A stretch of DNA of 64,000 nt from Flammeovirga sp. SJP92 (GTDB lineage: Bacteria > Bacteroidota > Bacteroidia > Cytophagales > Flammeovirgaceae), in the NCBI RefSeq assembly GCF_001583495.1, contig NZ_LQAQ01000063.1, forward strand, positions 124,001-188,000, written 5' to 3'. Shown here piece by piece: positions 52,352 to 62,514 of this stretch. The notes under the pieces are model-generated. The model worked only from the letters and a program-made list of their open reading frames with translations, had not been told where the DNA came from and ran no database searches. Numbering within the stretch: position 1 is the first letter of the stretch; each line of letters opens with the position of its first letter. A program made the translations under genes and the position numbers.

Positions 52352-53332
52352 TTACATTTGACCGTCGATTGTTGAAATTGTCCCGTCACTATTATAATCT
52401 ATTTCGATAAATTTGACGCTTCGCAACCATGTTTTTCCACCTGAAGGTTTGCTGTCGTGATAAAACAGATACCACTTATCATTAAATTCTACGATGGAAT
52501 GATGTGTAGTCCATCCTACTACAGGAGTTAAAATCACACCTTTGTACTGAAATGGTCCGTATGGAGAGTCACCTACTGCATAACAGATTTGATGTGTGTT
52601 TCCTGTAGAATAAGAGAAGTAATATTTGCCGTTGTATTTATGCATCCAAGGTCCTTCAAAATACCTTCTATCATGATCTCCTGCTTTTAAAGGCTCACCG
52701 TTTTCATCCAAAATCACTAGATCTTTTGGTTCCTCCGCGAAGCCTTTCATATCAGCTGTCAGTTTCACAACTTTTGGACATAAAGCATCTTCATGATCTG
52801 CAGGTTCTTGCCCTACTTCTATAGCTTTATTGTCTCTGTATCGTTGTAATTGTCCACCCCAAATACCACCAAAATACATATAATAATCTTCATCATTGTC
52901 TTGCAATACGGCAGGGTCAATGCTATAGCTTCCATCCATTGGAGTGGCTTCTGGAATAAAAGGGCCTTCAGGTTTGTCACTGATGGCAACGCCCATTCTG
53001 AAAATATCATTCTTATCCTTCATCGGAAAATATAAATAGTACTTTCCATTTTTCTCTGCAGCATCGGGTGCCCACATTTGTCGCCCAGCCCAAGGAATAT
53101 CTTCTAGTTTTAAAACACAACCATGATCCTTTACTTCACCATCTATTTCATCCATTGAAAAGACATGGTAATCTTGCATATTAAAGTGGTCTCCATTGTC
53201 ATTTTCGGGAACACCTGACTCTATATCATGCGAAGGATAGATGTATAATTTTCCATTAAAAACATGTGCAGAAGGGTCTGCGGAGTAAATATGATCTGCT
53301 ATATATTTTGGTTTATTTTGTACTAATTCCAT
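52352..53332 (-). CDS. GH43 glycosidase (xylosidase/arabinofuranosidase), cytoplasmic type
   Basis: A 326-residue single-domain propeller enzyme without signal peptide. The base Asp is in YSADPSAHVFNGKLYIYPSHD, the pKa-modulating Asp in GSYSIDPAVLQDNDEDYYMYF and the acid Glu in RRYFEGPWMHKYNGKYYF. The late strand VVGWTTHHSIVEFNDKWYLFYHDS carries the conserved histidine. It lacks the beta-sandwich of the GH43 at 38573, so the two are different subfamilies. It lies 16 bases after the symporter gene, suggesting cotranscription and cleavage of imported xylo-oligosaccharides. Confidence 0.92.
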   Translation of the reverse strand: MELVQNKPKYIADHIYSADPSAHVFNGKLYIYPSHDIESGVPENDNGDHFNMQDYHVFSMDEIDGEVKDHGCVLKLEDIPWAGRQMWAPDAAEKNGKYYLYFPMKDKNDIFRMGVAISDKPEGPFIPEATPMDGSYSIDPAVLQDNDEDYYMYFGGIWGGQLQRYRDNKAIEVGQEPADHEDALCPKVVKLTADMKGFAEEPKDLVILDENGEPLKAGDHDRRYFEGPWMHKYNGKYYFSYSTGNTHQICYAVGDSPYGPFQYKGVILTPVVGWTTHHSIVEFNDKWYLFYHDSKPSGGKTWLRSVKFIEIDYNSDGTISTIDGQM

Positions 53333-53348
53333 TGTATTTCTATTTGAA

Positions 53349-54872
53349 TTAATTTATTGAAACATCTTCTAATTCTAATGCACTTGCTGATTGTTGTAAT
53401 TGTCTTCGTTCTAAAAGGTCAGACTGAATTTTAATGTTAAAGTCTTTCGTAATCACATAAAAAATAAGAGAGATAACAGACACCATAAAAGTAGTCGCAG
53501 GTACTAATGAGGCCGTTAATCGGATTCCAAAAATTGCTTCTGTTGACTGCACTATATTGGGTTCGTAACCATAAACTGATACGATCCATCCACATAATGC
53601 TCCTCCTAATCCGAGTCCCGCTTTCAAGGCAAAAACAATCCCTGAGAACACAAACCCTGTCGCTCTTCTGTTGTATTTCCATTCTGAATAATCGGCTACG
53701 TCACCCATCATTGCCCATAAAAGTGGAATCGTTGGGGCATAGAAAAGAGATTTTAAAATATTTAAAGTGAATGCTAAACCTACGTTATCTTCTGGTACGA
53801 AAAAGAATAATCCGGTGAAAACGGCTGTCATAAATAGACATACAATAAATGTATTACGTTTTCCGAATCTCTTCGCTAATGGTGCTGATAATGTCAGTAC
53901 TCCTATGATGGTTACAAACTGACCGATCATATTGAAAAAGCTAAAACCTACGCTGAATGCATTACTCTTATCCGGCAATGCCAGCAATCCAAATGTTCCC
54001 ATTAGCTTTTGTAATAGAGAAGGATCACCGCTTGTATTTTGAATTAAATTGAATTGTTCGAGGAATGAAAAAATGGCTTCTGGTTTCATGTAATAGCTAA
54101 AGAAGTAATACATTCCTCCTCCCCACAATGATAAGGTAGTGAAAATGAAAAGCGTCACGATAAACATCGAGAACCAAGGTCCGTTTTTCTTCAAGTCATT
54201 AAAGTCTTGCTTGATGCTTGTCTTTTGTGATGGTGGTGGTGTGATTCTTTCTTTAGTAGATAGGAAAGTAATTACAAAAAACATAATTGCTACTAACGAA
54301 AATATACCTATTGTTATCGACCATCCTTTTTGATCATCACCTTGCCCAAACTTATCTACCAATGGTAAAGTAAAACCTTGCACCACCAATGAGGCGATCA
54401 TGGCCAATACAAATCTGACAGAACCAATATTTGTTCTTTCATTAATATCACTTGACATCACTCCATGCAATGCAGAATAAGGTGTATTGTTAAGGGAATA
54501 GATTGCCATCAGAAGCGTGTATGTGATACCTGCATAAATGACTTTATACCTTTCTGTAAGGTCAGGAGTGGTAAAAGCTAGAAAGAAAAATAAGCCAAAT
54601 GGAATGGCAGTCCAAAGCACCCAAGGTCTGTATTTTCCCCATTTAGTATTGGTCCTGTCAGACATAATTCCCACTACGGGATCTACAAAAGCATCAATCA
54701 CTCTTGCTAAAAGCAGTATGGTACCTGCGGCAGTGGCCTTTATGCCGAATACATCCGTATAAAAGCCCAATTGGAACACCAACATGATCTGGAATACAAA
54801 ATTCACGGAGCAATCACCAAGGCTGTAACCAATTTTCTCTTTTAAAGATACTTTTTGATCGTTCATTTTCAT
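53349..54872 (-). CDS. GPH-family (glycoside-pentoside-hexuronide) cation symporter
   Basis: I chose the ATG at 54872 (MKMNDQKVSLKEKIGYSLGD), because GPH proteins begin with such a KEKIGYSLGD segment; the ORF reads 35 codons further upstream. The ~507-residue protein has twelve predicted membrane helices. Family motifs include VIDAFVDPVVGIMSDRTNTKWGKYRPWVLW and IPLLWAMMGDVADYSEWKYNRRATGFVFSG. Xylosides (XynB-type transporters) and pentosides are typical substrates. The neighbouring GH43 and GH10 genes point to xylo-oligosaccharide import across the inner membrane. Confidence 0.92.
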   Translation of the reverse strand: MKMNDQKVSLKEKIGYSLGDCSVNFVFQIMLVFQLGFYTDVFGIKATAAGTILLLARVIDAFVDPVVGIMSDRTNTKWGKYRPWVLWTAIPFGLFFFLAFTTPDLTERYKVIYAGITYTLLMAIYSLNNTPYSALHGVMSSDINERTNIGSVRFVLAMIASLVVQGFTLPLVDKFGQGDDQKGWSITIGIFSLVAIMFFVITFLSTKERITPPPSQKTSIKQDFNDLKKNGPWFSMFIVTLFIFTTLSLWGGGMYYFFSYYMKPEAIFSFLEQFNLIQNTSGDPSLLQKLMGTFGLLALPDKSNAFSVGFSFFNMIGQFVTIIGVLTLSAPLAKRFGKRNTFIVCLFMTAVFTGLFFFVPEDNVGLAFTLNILKSLFYAPTIPLLWAMMGDVADYSEWKYNRRATGFVFSGIVFALKAGLGLGGALCGWIVSVYGYEPNIVQSTEAIFGIRLTASLVPATTFMVSVISLIFYVITKDFNIKIQSDLLERRQLQQSASALELEDVSIN

Positions 54873-55036
54873 TTTAAAAAATAGGGGTATGTTGTAGTAA
54901 GAAGAATAAGGGAAGAGTAGGATCATCTTTGTGATAGGAAGAGATAGATGATGATAATTGATAATGTTTTTGTTCATCGCACAATATCCCTCTTCATTCT
55001 TACCTCTTAACTCTTACCTCAATGTTTTTGTTAGGT

Positions 55037-55070
55037 GGAGAAAGTGGTACTACTATTCCCAGCTTTCTCC
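55037..55070 (-). terminator. Hairpin after the GH10 gene
   Basis: GGAGAAAG / CTTTCTCC stem with an 18-base loop, 13 bases after the GH10 stop. No T run follows, so it may only attenuate transcription into the symporter gene. Confidence 0.5.
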
Positions 55071-55082
55071 CCATTGCTAACT

Positions 55083-56432
55083 CTATTCTTGAAGGCCTTC
55101 TAAGAAGCCTGTATGTGCTTTTTTGATGACGAAATCTTTATCATATAATAAAGGCCAATCGTCGTGTCCTTGAACACTTGGTATCCAAGATTCATTATCT
55201 TTCAATCCCCAAATCGTCAAAGCGAACTTACTGCTTTCAGGTATTGCATTGTACACTTCCACCACTTCTCTCACTTTGTCTTTTTGAGCAAATTCTCTTT
55301 CTTCCGTTGAAGAAGTAAGATCATTATCAGGGTTGATTTTTACATCTAATTCAGAGAAGTGCATCAATAATCCTTTATCAGTGATCATCTTTGTATTCTC
55401 AGCAATTGCACTTTTTGATGGACCATTGTAACTGATGTGCATTTGGAAACCTACACCATCTAATGGAACATTATTCGTTTGGAAATTATCCACAATTTTA
55501 CTGATCACACCATTCAGTTTTGTCTTATCCCAGCACAAGTTGTAATCATTGTAGAAAAGGAGACAATCAGGGTCTGCCTCTCTTGCCCATTCAAAACACT
55601 TCTGAATGTAGTTTTCACCCATTCTTTCTAAAAATACAGTGTTTCTATAATTGCCTCCTGCATCATCAATAGCCTCGTTAACCACATCCCAAGACACTAC
55701 TTTTCCTTTGTATCTTGTTACCGTAGTTTTGATATAATCTTCTACCATATTTGAGAATTCCTCATCTGTTCCTTCAAAATTCTCTACCCAACTTGGAGTC
55801 GCAGCATGCCAAATTAAAGCATGACCGTGTACTTCCATTCCGTTGTTTTGAGCGTATTCCACCAACTGATCTGCCAATGTAAAATCATATCTTCCTTGCT
55901 CAGGATACATGATGTTCATTTTCATTTCCCATTCAGCAGAAATTTGATTGTACTCTCTTCTGTAAATTTCATCATGTGTACCATTCAAACGGTTCACAAT
56001 TGTAGCCATCCCGACTCTGAAGGTAGTAGCCACATCTTTTAGAGGAGTATCAGGCTCAACTCCATCCGCTTCCAAAGTAGTTACAGATTTGGAATTGGAG
56101 AACGTGGAAGTTTTTTCCTTCAGTTGAGCCTTCACTCTCAAATAAAAAGTCTGTCCGTTCGCTAATTCTTCAAAAGTATAAAAGTCATCCTTTGTCACTA
56201 CGCTTTCATAAGGAGCCACTAGGTTAGAGAAGTTTTCATCCGTAGCAAGGTTCAGCTCATAACTTTGAGCATTGACAACACTTGTCCAATCTGCCGTAAA
56301 ACTACTTGCTTTAAGATTTGAGATCTTATAAATATCAGGTGCTGAAAGTGTTACTTCCTGCTCTTTATTATCTACACAAGACTGTAATGAAAGTACTAAT
56401 GCAGCCAATAGATATACTAAAATTCTTTTCAT
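55083..56432 (-). CDS. GH10 endo-1,4-beta-xylanase, lipoprotein
   Basis: A 449-residue enzyme with a lipoprotein signal (LVLSLQSC, Cys 19) and a fibronectin-III-like domain (~35-125). The GH10 (beta/alpha)8 barrel (~135-445) has GMEVHGHALIWHAATPSW, acid/base Glu in VVSWDVVNEAIDD and nucleophile Glu in LMHFSELDVKI, with KFALTIWGLKDNESWI near the end. The lipid anchor implies a surface xylanase working beside SusCD, feeding oligosaccharides to the importer. It follows the glycan-binding protein gene by 66 bases with a small hairpin between. Confidence 0.95.
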   Translation of the reverse strand: MKRILVYLLAALVLSLQSCVDNKEQEVTLSAPDIYKISNLKASSFTADWTSVVNAQSYELNLATDENFSNLVAPYESVVTKDDFYTFEELANGQTFYLRVKAQLKEKTSTFSNSKSVTTLEADGVEPDTPLKDVATTFRVGMATIVNRLNGTHDEIYRREYNQISAEWEMKMNIMYPEQGRYDFTLADQLVEYAQNNGMEVHGHALIWHAATPSWVENFEGTDEEFSNMVEDYIKTTVTRYKGKVVSWDVVNEAIDDAGGNYRNTVFLERMGENYIQKCFEWAREADPDCLLFYNDYNLCWDKTKLNGVISKIVDNFQTNNVPLDGVGFQMHISYNGPSKSAIAENTKMITDKGLLMHFSELDVKINPDNDLTSSTEEREFAQKDKVREVVEVYNAIPESSKFALTIWGLKDNESWIPSVQGHDDWPLLYDKDFVIKKAHTGFLEGLQE

Positions 56433-56461
56433 GATTCTATTATTTTCTAAGTTTGAAACAG

Positions 56462-56482
56462 TCCAGGGAATAGCTCCCTGGA
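56462..56482 (-). terminator. Small hairpin between the glycan-binding protein and GH10 genes
   Basis: Perfect TCCAGGGA / TCCCTGGA stem with loop ATAGC. It lies inside the operon, so it is probably an attenuator or an mRNA-stability element. Confidence 0.45.
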
Positions 56483-56498
56483 TTGTTTGTCTACACTA

Positions 56499-57722
56499 TT
56501 ATTGTTCGAAATAGGTAATATTGTCTACATAATAATTACCTGCTGTATTTCCCTGAATGACCACCCAAGGGTATTCAGTATTACCATCTATCTGATCAAC
56601 GAGGTCATATTCTAATGTCACCCATTTACCTGGTTCGACATCAAGGAAATAGCCCGTCTCAAAATCGCTTTCCAGCTGTAATTTTAAGGAACCTGCTTGT
56701 TCGAAATACACATCTATCGTTATTTTATCTGCCGCCACACCTACAATCTGACCGTTTCTTACGGCATTGACTGAGAATGGATCTACTTGTGTCATCATTA
56801 ATACAAAATCAGAAGCGTTTACAGCATCAGTTGCTGGGTTGGCCACTACAGAAACATCTTGTCCCCAAGCGTTCCAATCCCCTACTTGCTCGTCTTCAAA
56901 ATCGCCATAAACTGTACCGTTGTTTCCTCCAATATCCAATGCATAGTATTTGATATTATCGATGTAATAACTACCTGCTGTATTGCCTTGGAAAAGGATC
57001 CATGGGTATTCTTTCGCCGCATCCACTTGACCTTCTAAATCATACTCCAATGTTACCCACTCACCTGCTGGCACCGCTTGGAAATAACCTGTAGCAAAAT
57101 CGCCTTCAATCTGAAGTTTTAAATCTCCTGCCACTTCCATATAAACATCTACTACGATCTTAGTAGCGAATGGCGTAACCTGTGGAATATTTCTCACTGC
57201 ATTGTTTTGCCAAGGCTCCGTCTGCGTCATTTTTAATACTCTATCCGAAGGGTTAACCGCAGAACCTGAAGGATTACTTACCACTGAAACATCTTGTCCC
57301 CAAGCATTCCAATCGCCAACTTCTCCGTCTTCAAAATCACCTAACAGCAAGAACGCATCCCCACCTACTGGTGGTAAATCAGGATCTCTTTGAGCAATTA
57401 CAATTTCCTTCGAAACCGTATCTACTCCCATATTATTTCCTGTATATAAAGTGATTTTGTAAGTCCCTTCATTAGGGTAATAAGTGGTATCAACATCTTG
57501 AGATCCTCTAACAAACGGTCCATCTTCTTTGAACTTCCATGAGCTCATGATTGAAGTTCCGGTAGACTGATTATCCAGTACAATATAGTTTGGATTTTCG
57601 CTTGAAGGAGTTGCCGTAAAAGCGGCTTTTGGCATTTCTTCCACTGGAGAAGAATCCTCATTAGAACATCCCCATATCGAAAGAAGTCCTATAAGATATA
57701 TGTATAATAAGTTCTTTTTCAT
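56499..57722 (-). CDS. PKD-domain lipoprotein with duplicated binding domain (putative surface xylan-binding protein)
   Basis: A 407-residue lipoprotein (signal LLSIWGCSNED, Cys 19). A PKD-like domain (~33-112) is followed by two copies of a ~140-residue jelly-roll-like module. Each has DFEDGEVGDWNAWGQDVSVV / DFEDEQVGDWNAWGQDVSVV, WVTLEYDL and YPWILFQGNTAGSYYIDNI / YPWVVIQGNTAGNYYVDNI. The copies are close enough to suggest recent duplication. The position directly after susD and before the xylanase gene is that of SusE/SusF-type surface glycan-binding proteins. Binding to xylan is inferred from context only. Confidence 0.8.
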   Translation of the reverse strand: MKKNLLYIYLIGLLSIWGCSNEDSSPVEEMPKAAFTATPSSENPNYIVLDNQSTGTSIMSSWKFKEDGPFVRGSQDVDTTYYPNEGTYKITLYTGNNMGVDTVSKEIVIAQRDPDLPPVGGDAFLLLGDFEDGEVGDWNAWGQDVSVVSNPSGSAVNPSDRVLKMTQTEPWQNNAVRNIPQVTPFATKIVVDVYMEVAGDLKLQIEGDFATGYFQAVPAGEWVTLEYDLEGQVDAAKEYPWILFQGNTAGSYYIDNIKYYALDIGGNNGTVYGDFEDEQVGDWNAWGQDVSVVANPATDAVNASDFVLMMTQVDPFSVNAVRNGQIVGVAADKITIDVYFEQAGSLKLQLESDFETGYFLDVEPGKWVTLEYDLVDQIDGNTEYPWVVIQGNTAGNYYVDNITYFEQ

Positions 57723-57755
57723 AGTTCATTCAATTTCAATTTGACAAGACACTAA

Positions 57756-59225
57756 TTAGTAGCCAGGGTTTTGATCTGCTGCTGAGATTTCTGGATTCAC
57801 ATCAATCTCTTTTTGAGGAATAGGAAGTAATTCTGACTTACCAGCGACAAAGCCTGTTCCTGCTAAAACTGTTGATGCTAAATCCCATCTTAATAGATCA
57901 TTGAATCTCACTTGCTCCCCTGCCAATTCCACTTTTCTTTCGTGAATAATTGCTTGGAAAATCTCTGACTTACTTCCTACAGGATAAGTAGCGTTCATTT
58001 CACTTGAACCATACAAAGGCATATTTACTCTTGCTCTCACTTGGTTCATCAGTTCAATGGCTTTTGAAGCATTCCCTAATTCGTTTTCTGCCTCAGCCCA
58101 CATCAGCAATACATCTGAATAGCGAATGACTCTGTGATTGATTCCTGATGCAATCTCTTCCTTAGGGCGTTGGTAATAGTTCTGGTATTTCTTCCATGCC
58201 GCTCTGTGGTCTGGCAGACTTACGACTTCAGTTCCATTATTGAATAACTCACCGTCCGTATAAAAATTGGCAGTATAACGAGGATCATTCGCTTCATATT
58301 CATCCAAAAGATCGTCTCCAGGATAAGAGTTGAACCAGTCGTTCCAACCGTATTCTTGGCCTCTCAAAGAAACAAACTGCATTCCTGAAGCATCTTCTAC
58401 CCACCAAGTATCTTGGTCTGACCAACCAAACTCACGAGTGAAACCTACCTCAAATACTGACTCCGAATTATATTCTGTTTCCTCCAAGAAGTTATCCATA
58501 TAATCCTCTACTAAAGTATAGCCCGTCACATTTTGGAAAGCATTTGCCGCTTCTTGCCATTCTTTTCTGAACAAGTGCATTTTTCCTTTTAATGCCCATG
58601 CCGCACCTGCCGTTGCTCTACCTCCATCAGTAGCTCCTTGAGTAGGTAAAAGTGAAGCGGCTAGTTCTAAATCTTCTAAAATAAATTGATATACTTCTTC
58701 TTTTGTAGCTCTTGGATTTGGCACTGAAGTCAACTCAGGGTAGATGGGTACACCACCGAAACGCGTCACTAATAAATGATAGTAAAAGGCTCTCATAAAG
58801 TGTGTTTCACCTAGTGCTTTATCAATATCACCTTGTGTTACATTCTCAAACTTATCTTTATTTGAGATCACAAAATTCGCTTTATTAATTCCTCTGAAAC
58901 AGTTGTCCCAATAGGTAAAAATACCTTCGTGATTGGAGTCAAAAGTAAAGTTATAATACTGACGTTTGTCTGCTTCATGCTGAGGGTTGAGTTCTACTTC
59001 ATGTCCCATATTATCATTCATAAAAAATAAATGACGGATGTAAAGTCCTTTGGACTGAAGGTTGACGTAAGAGGCATCTACAGAAGATTGCAACTGTGAT
59101 TTATTCTTGAAATAAGTGTCTTCTGTCAGTTCATTTGGATTGGAGATGTTGAGGAAATCTGTACTACAGCTACTTCCAAAAACGATCATCAATAATGATA
59201 AATATATAGAGTTTCTTGTGTTCAT
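57756..59225 (-). CDS. SusD/RagB-family nutrient-binding lipoprotein
   Basis: A 489-residue protein with lipoprotein signal (LMIVFGSSCSTDFL, Cys 20). The SusD N-terminal segment (NPNELTEDTYFKNKSQLQSSVDASYVNL) with TPR-like helices is followed by GETHFMRAFYYHLLVTRFGGVPIYPE, ALKGKMHLFRKEWQEAANAF and the C-terminal VIRYSDVLLMWAEAENELGN, ERKVELAGEQVRFNDLLRW. It forms the lid over the SusC channel and captures oligosaccharide. It begins 4 bases after the susC stop. Confidence 0.96.
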   Translation of the reverse strand: MNTRNSIYLSLLMIVFGSSCSTDFLNISNPNELTEDTYFKNKSQLQSSVDASYVNLQSKGLYIRHLFFMNDNMGHEVELNPQHEADKRQYYNFTFDSNHEGIFTYWDNCFRGINKANFVISNKDKFENVTQGDIDKALGETHFMRAFYYHLLVTRFGGVPIYPELTSVPNPRATKEEVYQFILEDLELAASLLPTQGATDGGRATAGAAWALKGKMHLFRKEWQEAANAFQNVTGYTLVEDYMDNFLEETEYNSESVFEVGFTREFGWSDQDTWWVEDASGMQFVSLRGQEYGWNDWFNSYPGDDLLDEYEANDPRYTANFYTDGELFNNGTEVVSLPDHRAAWKKYQNYYQRPKEEIASGINHRVIRYSDVLLMWAEAENELGNASKAIELMNQVRARVNMPLYGSSEMNATYPVGSKSEIFQAIIHERKVELAGEQVRFNDLLRWDLASTVLAGTGFVAGKSELLPIPQKEIDVNPEISAADQNPGY

Positions 59226-59229
59226 GATT

Positions 59230-62200
59230 CTAGAAGTTTAATTGTAAACCGCCAATGATTGTAACAGGAGTTGGGTAATTACCTCTGTCAATTCCAGTCT
59301 CTGCAGGGTTATTGCCACTTGCAGCCGCTGCACCCACTTCAGGATCTAAACCTGAGTAATTTGTAATTGTAAATAGGTTTTGACCACTCACATAGAACCT
59401 GCATCTAGAGATGTATTTTGATAATACATTCTTCGGTAAAGTATAGCCCAATGTCACGTTTTTCAATCGGATATAAGAACCGTCTTCTACAAAGCGATCT
59501 GAAGTTCTTAAGTTGTCACCCGACTCATTTAACCTTGGTACATCTGAATCTGGATTCTCAGGTGTCCATGCATTCAACATCATAGGATTGGCATTGAAGA
59601 AACGTTGACCGCCTTCCAAATACCATCTTGTAGTGTTGTAAATTTCATTGCCATAAGTACCGTTGAAGAAGATGTTCAAATCAAAGTTTTTGTAATTGAA
59701 ATCCATATTCAAACCAAAAACAACATCTGGTGTAGGGTTACCAATAATGGTTCTGTCATGATGATCAATCACCCCATCAGGCACACCATCAGGTCCTGAA
59801 ATATCTCTGAATTTAATGTCACCAGGAGCAGTGTTAGAGGTTTGAATTGGAGAAGTATAAATCTCTTCCCATGATCTGAAAATACCTACCGTTTGATAGC
59901 CATAGAAATGTCTTAATGGCTCTCCTTCAACACTTCTCAAAATAGATCCGTTGTTTTCGTAATAGCCTTCAAACAGTGTTTCACCACCTAAATCATTCAC
60001 TCTGTTTTGCATGGTACTGATGTTCATATTGACAGCCCATTGCAATGCTTTTTCCTGATTCTTTATTCCTAAATTGAATTCAAAACCGCTTACTTGTGCT
60101 GAACCTGCATTTTTAGCTTGAGTAGCATTCACCCCACCAATCGATGACACTTGTCTTACATTGATCAAAAGGTCATCACTCTCATTTTTATAATATTCAG
60201 CCGATAAAGTCAGACGGTCTTCAAAGAATCCTAAATCCACACCTACATTGGTCATGTAAGTAGTTTCCCATTTCAAGTCTGGATTCGGCAAGTTACCTGC
60301 AGTTGTACCAAAGGCTTGATAAACGCCATTTGCTCCGCCAAATACATAGCGGTGATTTCCTGAAACAATAGAAGCTGAGTATCTGTAATCACCAATATTG
60401 TCATTACCTACTGAACCATAACTACCTCTTAGTTTTAATTGAGACATCCAGTTGGTTTCAGGGATAAATGCTTCATCCAACACATTCCAACCTAACGATA
60501 AAGAGTAAAAGCCAGCCCATCTGTTATTAGCACCAAATCTTGATGAGGCATCACGTCTATATGACGCAGCGAATAAGTATTTTCCATCATAATCATAATT
60601 CACACGACCTAAATACCCTAATTTTCCATAGCCTACTTCAAATGAACCACCTGTAAGATCTGTATTGGTTGTGTTCTTGATTTCGTTTGTGATCTCATTA
60701 AAACTAGACGTACCCGCATTCATATTTTTCTTTTCAATACGCTCTGCTACTAACACCGCATTTACATTGTGCTTTCCGAATTGACGGCTGTAATTGGCTT
60801 GACCGATCAATGTCATCATTGCATGTGAACCATATCCTTTTTCAATCAATGATCGAGTAGGGCGAGCCAATGCTGATCCATCGTCATAAGCAGGAGAGAA
60901 TAATTCGTTGGTATAATTGAAGTAATCAATACCACCTTGTCCTTTGATGGAGAATCCTTGGAATAATTCTAATTCTGCTGAAAGCGTACCCATTAAATTC
61001 ACTCTTCGGTTAGAAATTTCTGTGTGCTCCAATACTCTCACTGGGTTTTCTGCATCCTGACCATCCAATTGAATATCTGTACCTTGATAACCACCTAGAT
61101 TGCTTGCATTGTAAACAGTAAGGTAAGGAGGCATTTTGATTGCATGTTCTAATGCTGAACGTCCTGCACTAGTTTGTTCTGGCTTTTTCTCTGTACTAGA
61201 AACCGAGAACGTCTGTGCTACTTTTAATTTTCCTTTGGTATAGTTTGAATTTGCTCTGAACATAAAACGTTCAATTCCTGTATTTTTCAACACCCCTTCT
61301 TGGTTCATATAATTACCACTGATACGGTAATTGGTGTTCTCACCACCTCCAGATAATCCAATATTATAATTCTCTATAATACCTTGCTGGAAGATTTCAT
61401 TTTGCCAATTGGTATTGTACTTACTGATATCAGCATATTTAGGATTATCCAATCGTCCTTCGGCTGCATTGCCCCACATTTTAGAGTAAGCGATATAATC
61501 GTCACGTGACATTACATCATTTTGCTTTTGGACAGATTGAACACCTCTATAGCCATCAACATCAATTTTGATATCACCTGATTTACCTTTTTTGGTCGTA
61601 ATCACTACTACACCATTGGCACCCTGCGCACCATAAATAGCCGTAGTAGAAGCATCTTTCAATACCGACATGGATTCAATATCCGATGGGTTCAAATCAC
61701 CCAAACCTTGTACAATAATTCCATCTACAACGATCAACGGATTATTTCCACTGGTACCCATCACACCACGAATTTGTACGATAGGGTCACTACCAGGAGA
61801 ACCATTATTAGTTACTGACACACCCGTGGCTCTACCTTGTAAAGCCTGATCTGCAGTATAAACAGGTGTAGAAGTAATCAGTTCTGAATCTACCGTTGCA
61901 ATAGCACCCGTCACTTTGGCTCTTTCTTGAGTACCGTAACCGACTACTACAATCTCTTCGAGTTGTTTTACATCTTCGTCCAGAGAAATATTGATTTCAG
62001 CTTGGCTTCCAATAGATATTGTTTTTTCAATGTACCCGATATACTTAAAACGTAATTCAGTTTTATCTACAGGCACTTCGATTGAATAAGCTCCATCGAA
62101 ATTTGTGATCGTTCCAATAGTAGTTCCTACAATAAATACATTGACGCCCGGAAGTGGCATATCGTTACTGCTATCAATAACAACACCTTTAATAATTCTA

Positions 62201-62304
62201 GCGTCTTGAGCATGGAGAAGTTTAGGAAATAGAAGAATGCAAAATAGAGTCATCAGGAGGCGTACCTTATTCGAAACACCTACCCTACATAAGTAATTGT
62301 TCAT
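59230..62304 (-). CDS. SusC/RagA-family TonB-dependent outer-membrane transporter
   Basis: A 1024-residue transporter. Signal peptide is cut near LHAQ. A carboxypeptidase-D-like regulatory domain (~36-115, GVVIDSSNDMPLPGVNVFIVG) precedes the TonB-box-like EEIVVVGYGTQERAKVTGAI. The plug domain has QALQGRATGVSVTNNGSPG, VQIRGVMGTSGNNPLIVVDG and DIESMSVLKDASTTAIYGAQ. The beta-barrel runs to the terminal GGLQLNF. It imports oligosaccharides with the SusD partner, driven by TonB. It is the first gene of the xylan operon, downstream of the hybrid sensor gene. Confidence 0.96.
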   Translation of the reverse strand: MNNYLCRVGVSNKVRLLMTLFCILLFPKLLHAQDARIIKGVVIDSSNDMPLPGVNVFIVGTTIGTITNFDGAYSIEVPVDKTELRFKYIGYIEKTISIGSQAEINISLDEDVKQLEEIVVVGYGTQERAKVTGAIATVDSELITSTPVYTADQALQGRATGVSVTNNGSPGSDPIVQIRGVMGTSGNNPLIVVDGIIVQGLGDLNPSDIESMSVLKDASTTAIYGAQGANGVVVITTKKGKSGDIKIDVDGYRGVQSVQKQNDVMSRDDYIAYSKMWGNAAEGRLDNPKYADISKYNTNWQNEIFQQGIIENYNIGLSGGGENTNYRISGNYMNQEGVLKNTGIERFMFRANSNYTKGKLKVAQTFSVSSTEKKPEQTSAGRSALEHAIKMPPYLTVYNASNLGGYQGTDIQLDGQDAENPVRVLEHTEISNRRVNLMGTLSAELELFQGFSIKGQGGIDYFNYTNELFSPAYDDGSALARPTRSLIEKGYGSHAMMTLIGQANYSRQFGKHNVNAVLVAERIEKKNMNAGTSSFNEITNEIKNTTNTDLTGGSFEVGYGKLGYLGRVNYDYDGKYLFAASYRRDASSRFGANNRWAGFYSLSLGWNVLDEAFIPETNWMSQLKLRGSYGSVGNDNIGDYRYSASIVSGNHRYVFGGANGVYQAFGTTAGNLPNPDLKWETTYMTNVGVDLGFFEDRLTLSAEYYKNESDDLLINVRQVSSIGGVNATQAKNAGSAQVSGFEFNLGIKNQEKALQWAVNMNISTMQNRVNDLGGETLFEGYYENNGSILRSVEGEPLRHFYGYQTVGIFRSWEEIYTSPIQTSNTAPGDIKFRDISGPDGVPDGVIDHHDRTIIGNPTPDVVFGLNMDFNYKNFDLNIFFNGTYGNEIYNTTRWYLEGGQRFFNANPMMLNAWTPENPDSDVPRLNESGDNLRTSDRFVEDGSYIRLKNVTLGYTLPKNVLSKYISRCRFYVSGQNLFTITNYSGLDPEVGAAAASGNNPAETGIDRGNYPTPVTIIGGLQLNF

Positions 62305-62514
62305 TTCATGTTCTATGTTAAATTCATCAGAAGCTGTATTTGTGGGTTTACAGAGAAACTTTCAAAATACAGTGAATAGTAAGAGTTAGCGCACATTAGA
62401 AGTCGAAATATTTTTAAGTAAAAGTCCTTTTCATTTTATTCATCAACTTTATAATAGTAAAAAAATATGCCTTCAATAGGCTTGTTAATTGTGTCGAAAC
62501 TGTTGGCTTATTTT

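Noticed and set aside
54960-55030. Repeated CTTACCTCTTAACTCTTACC-like tract
   Set aside because: Similar low-complexity text appears near 1494 and 41450, but too short and variable to call a defined repeat by eye.
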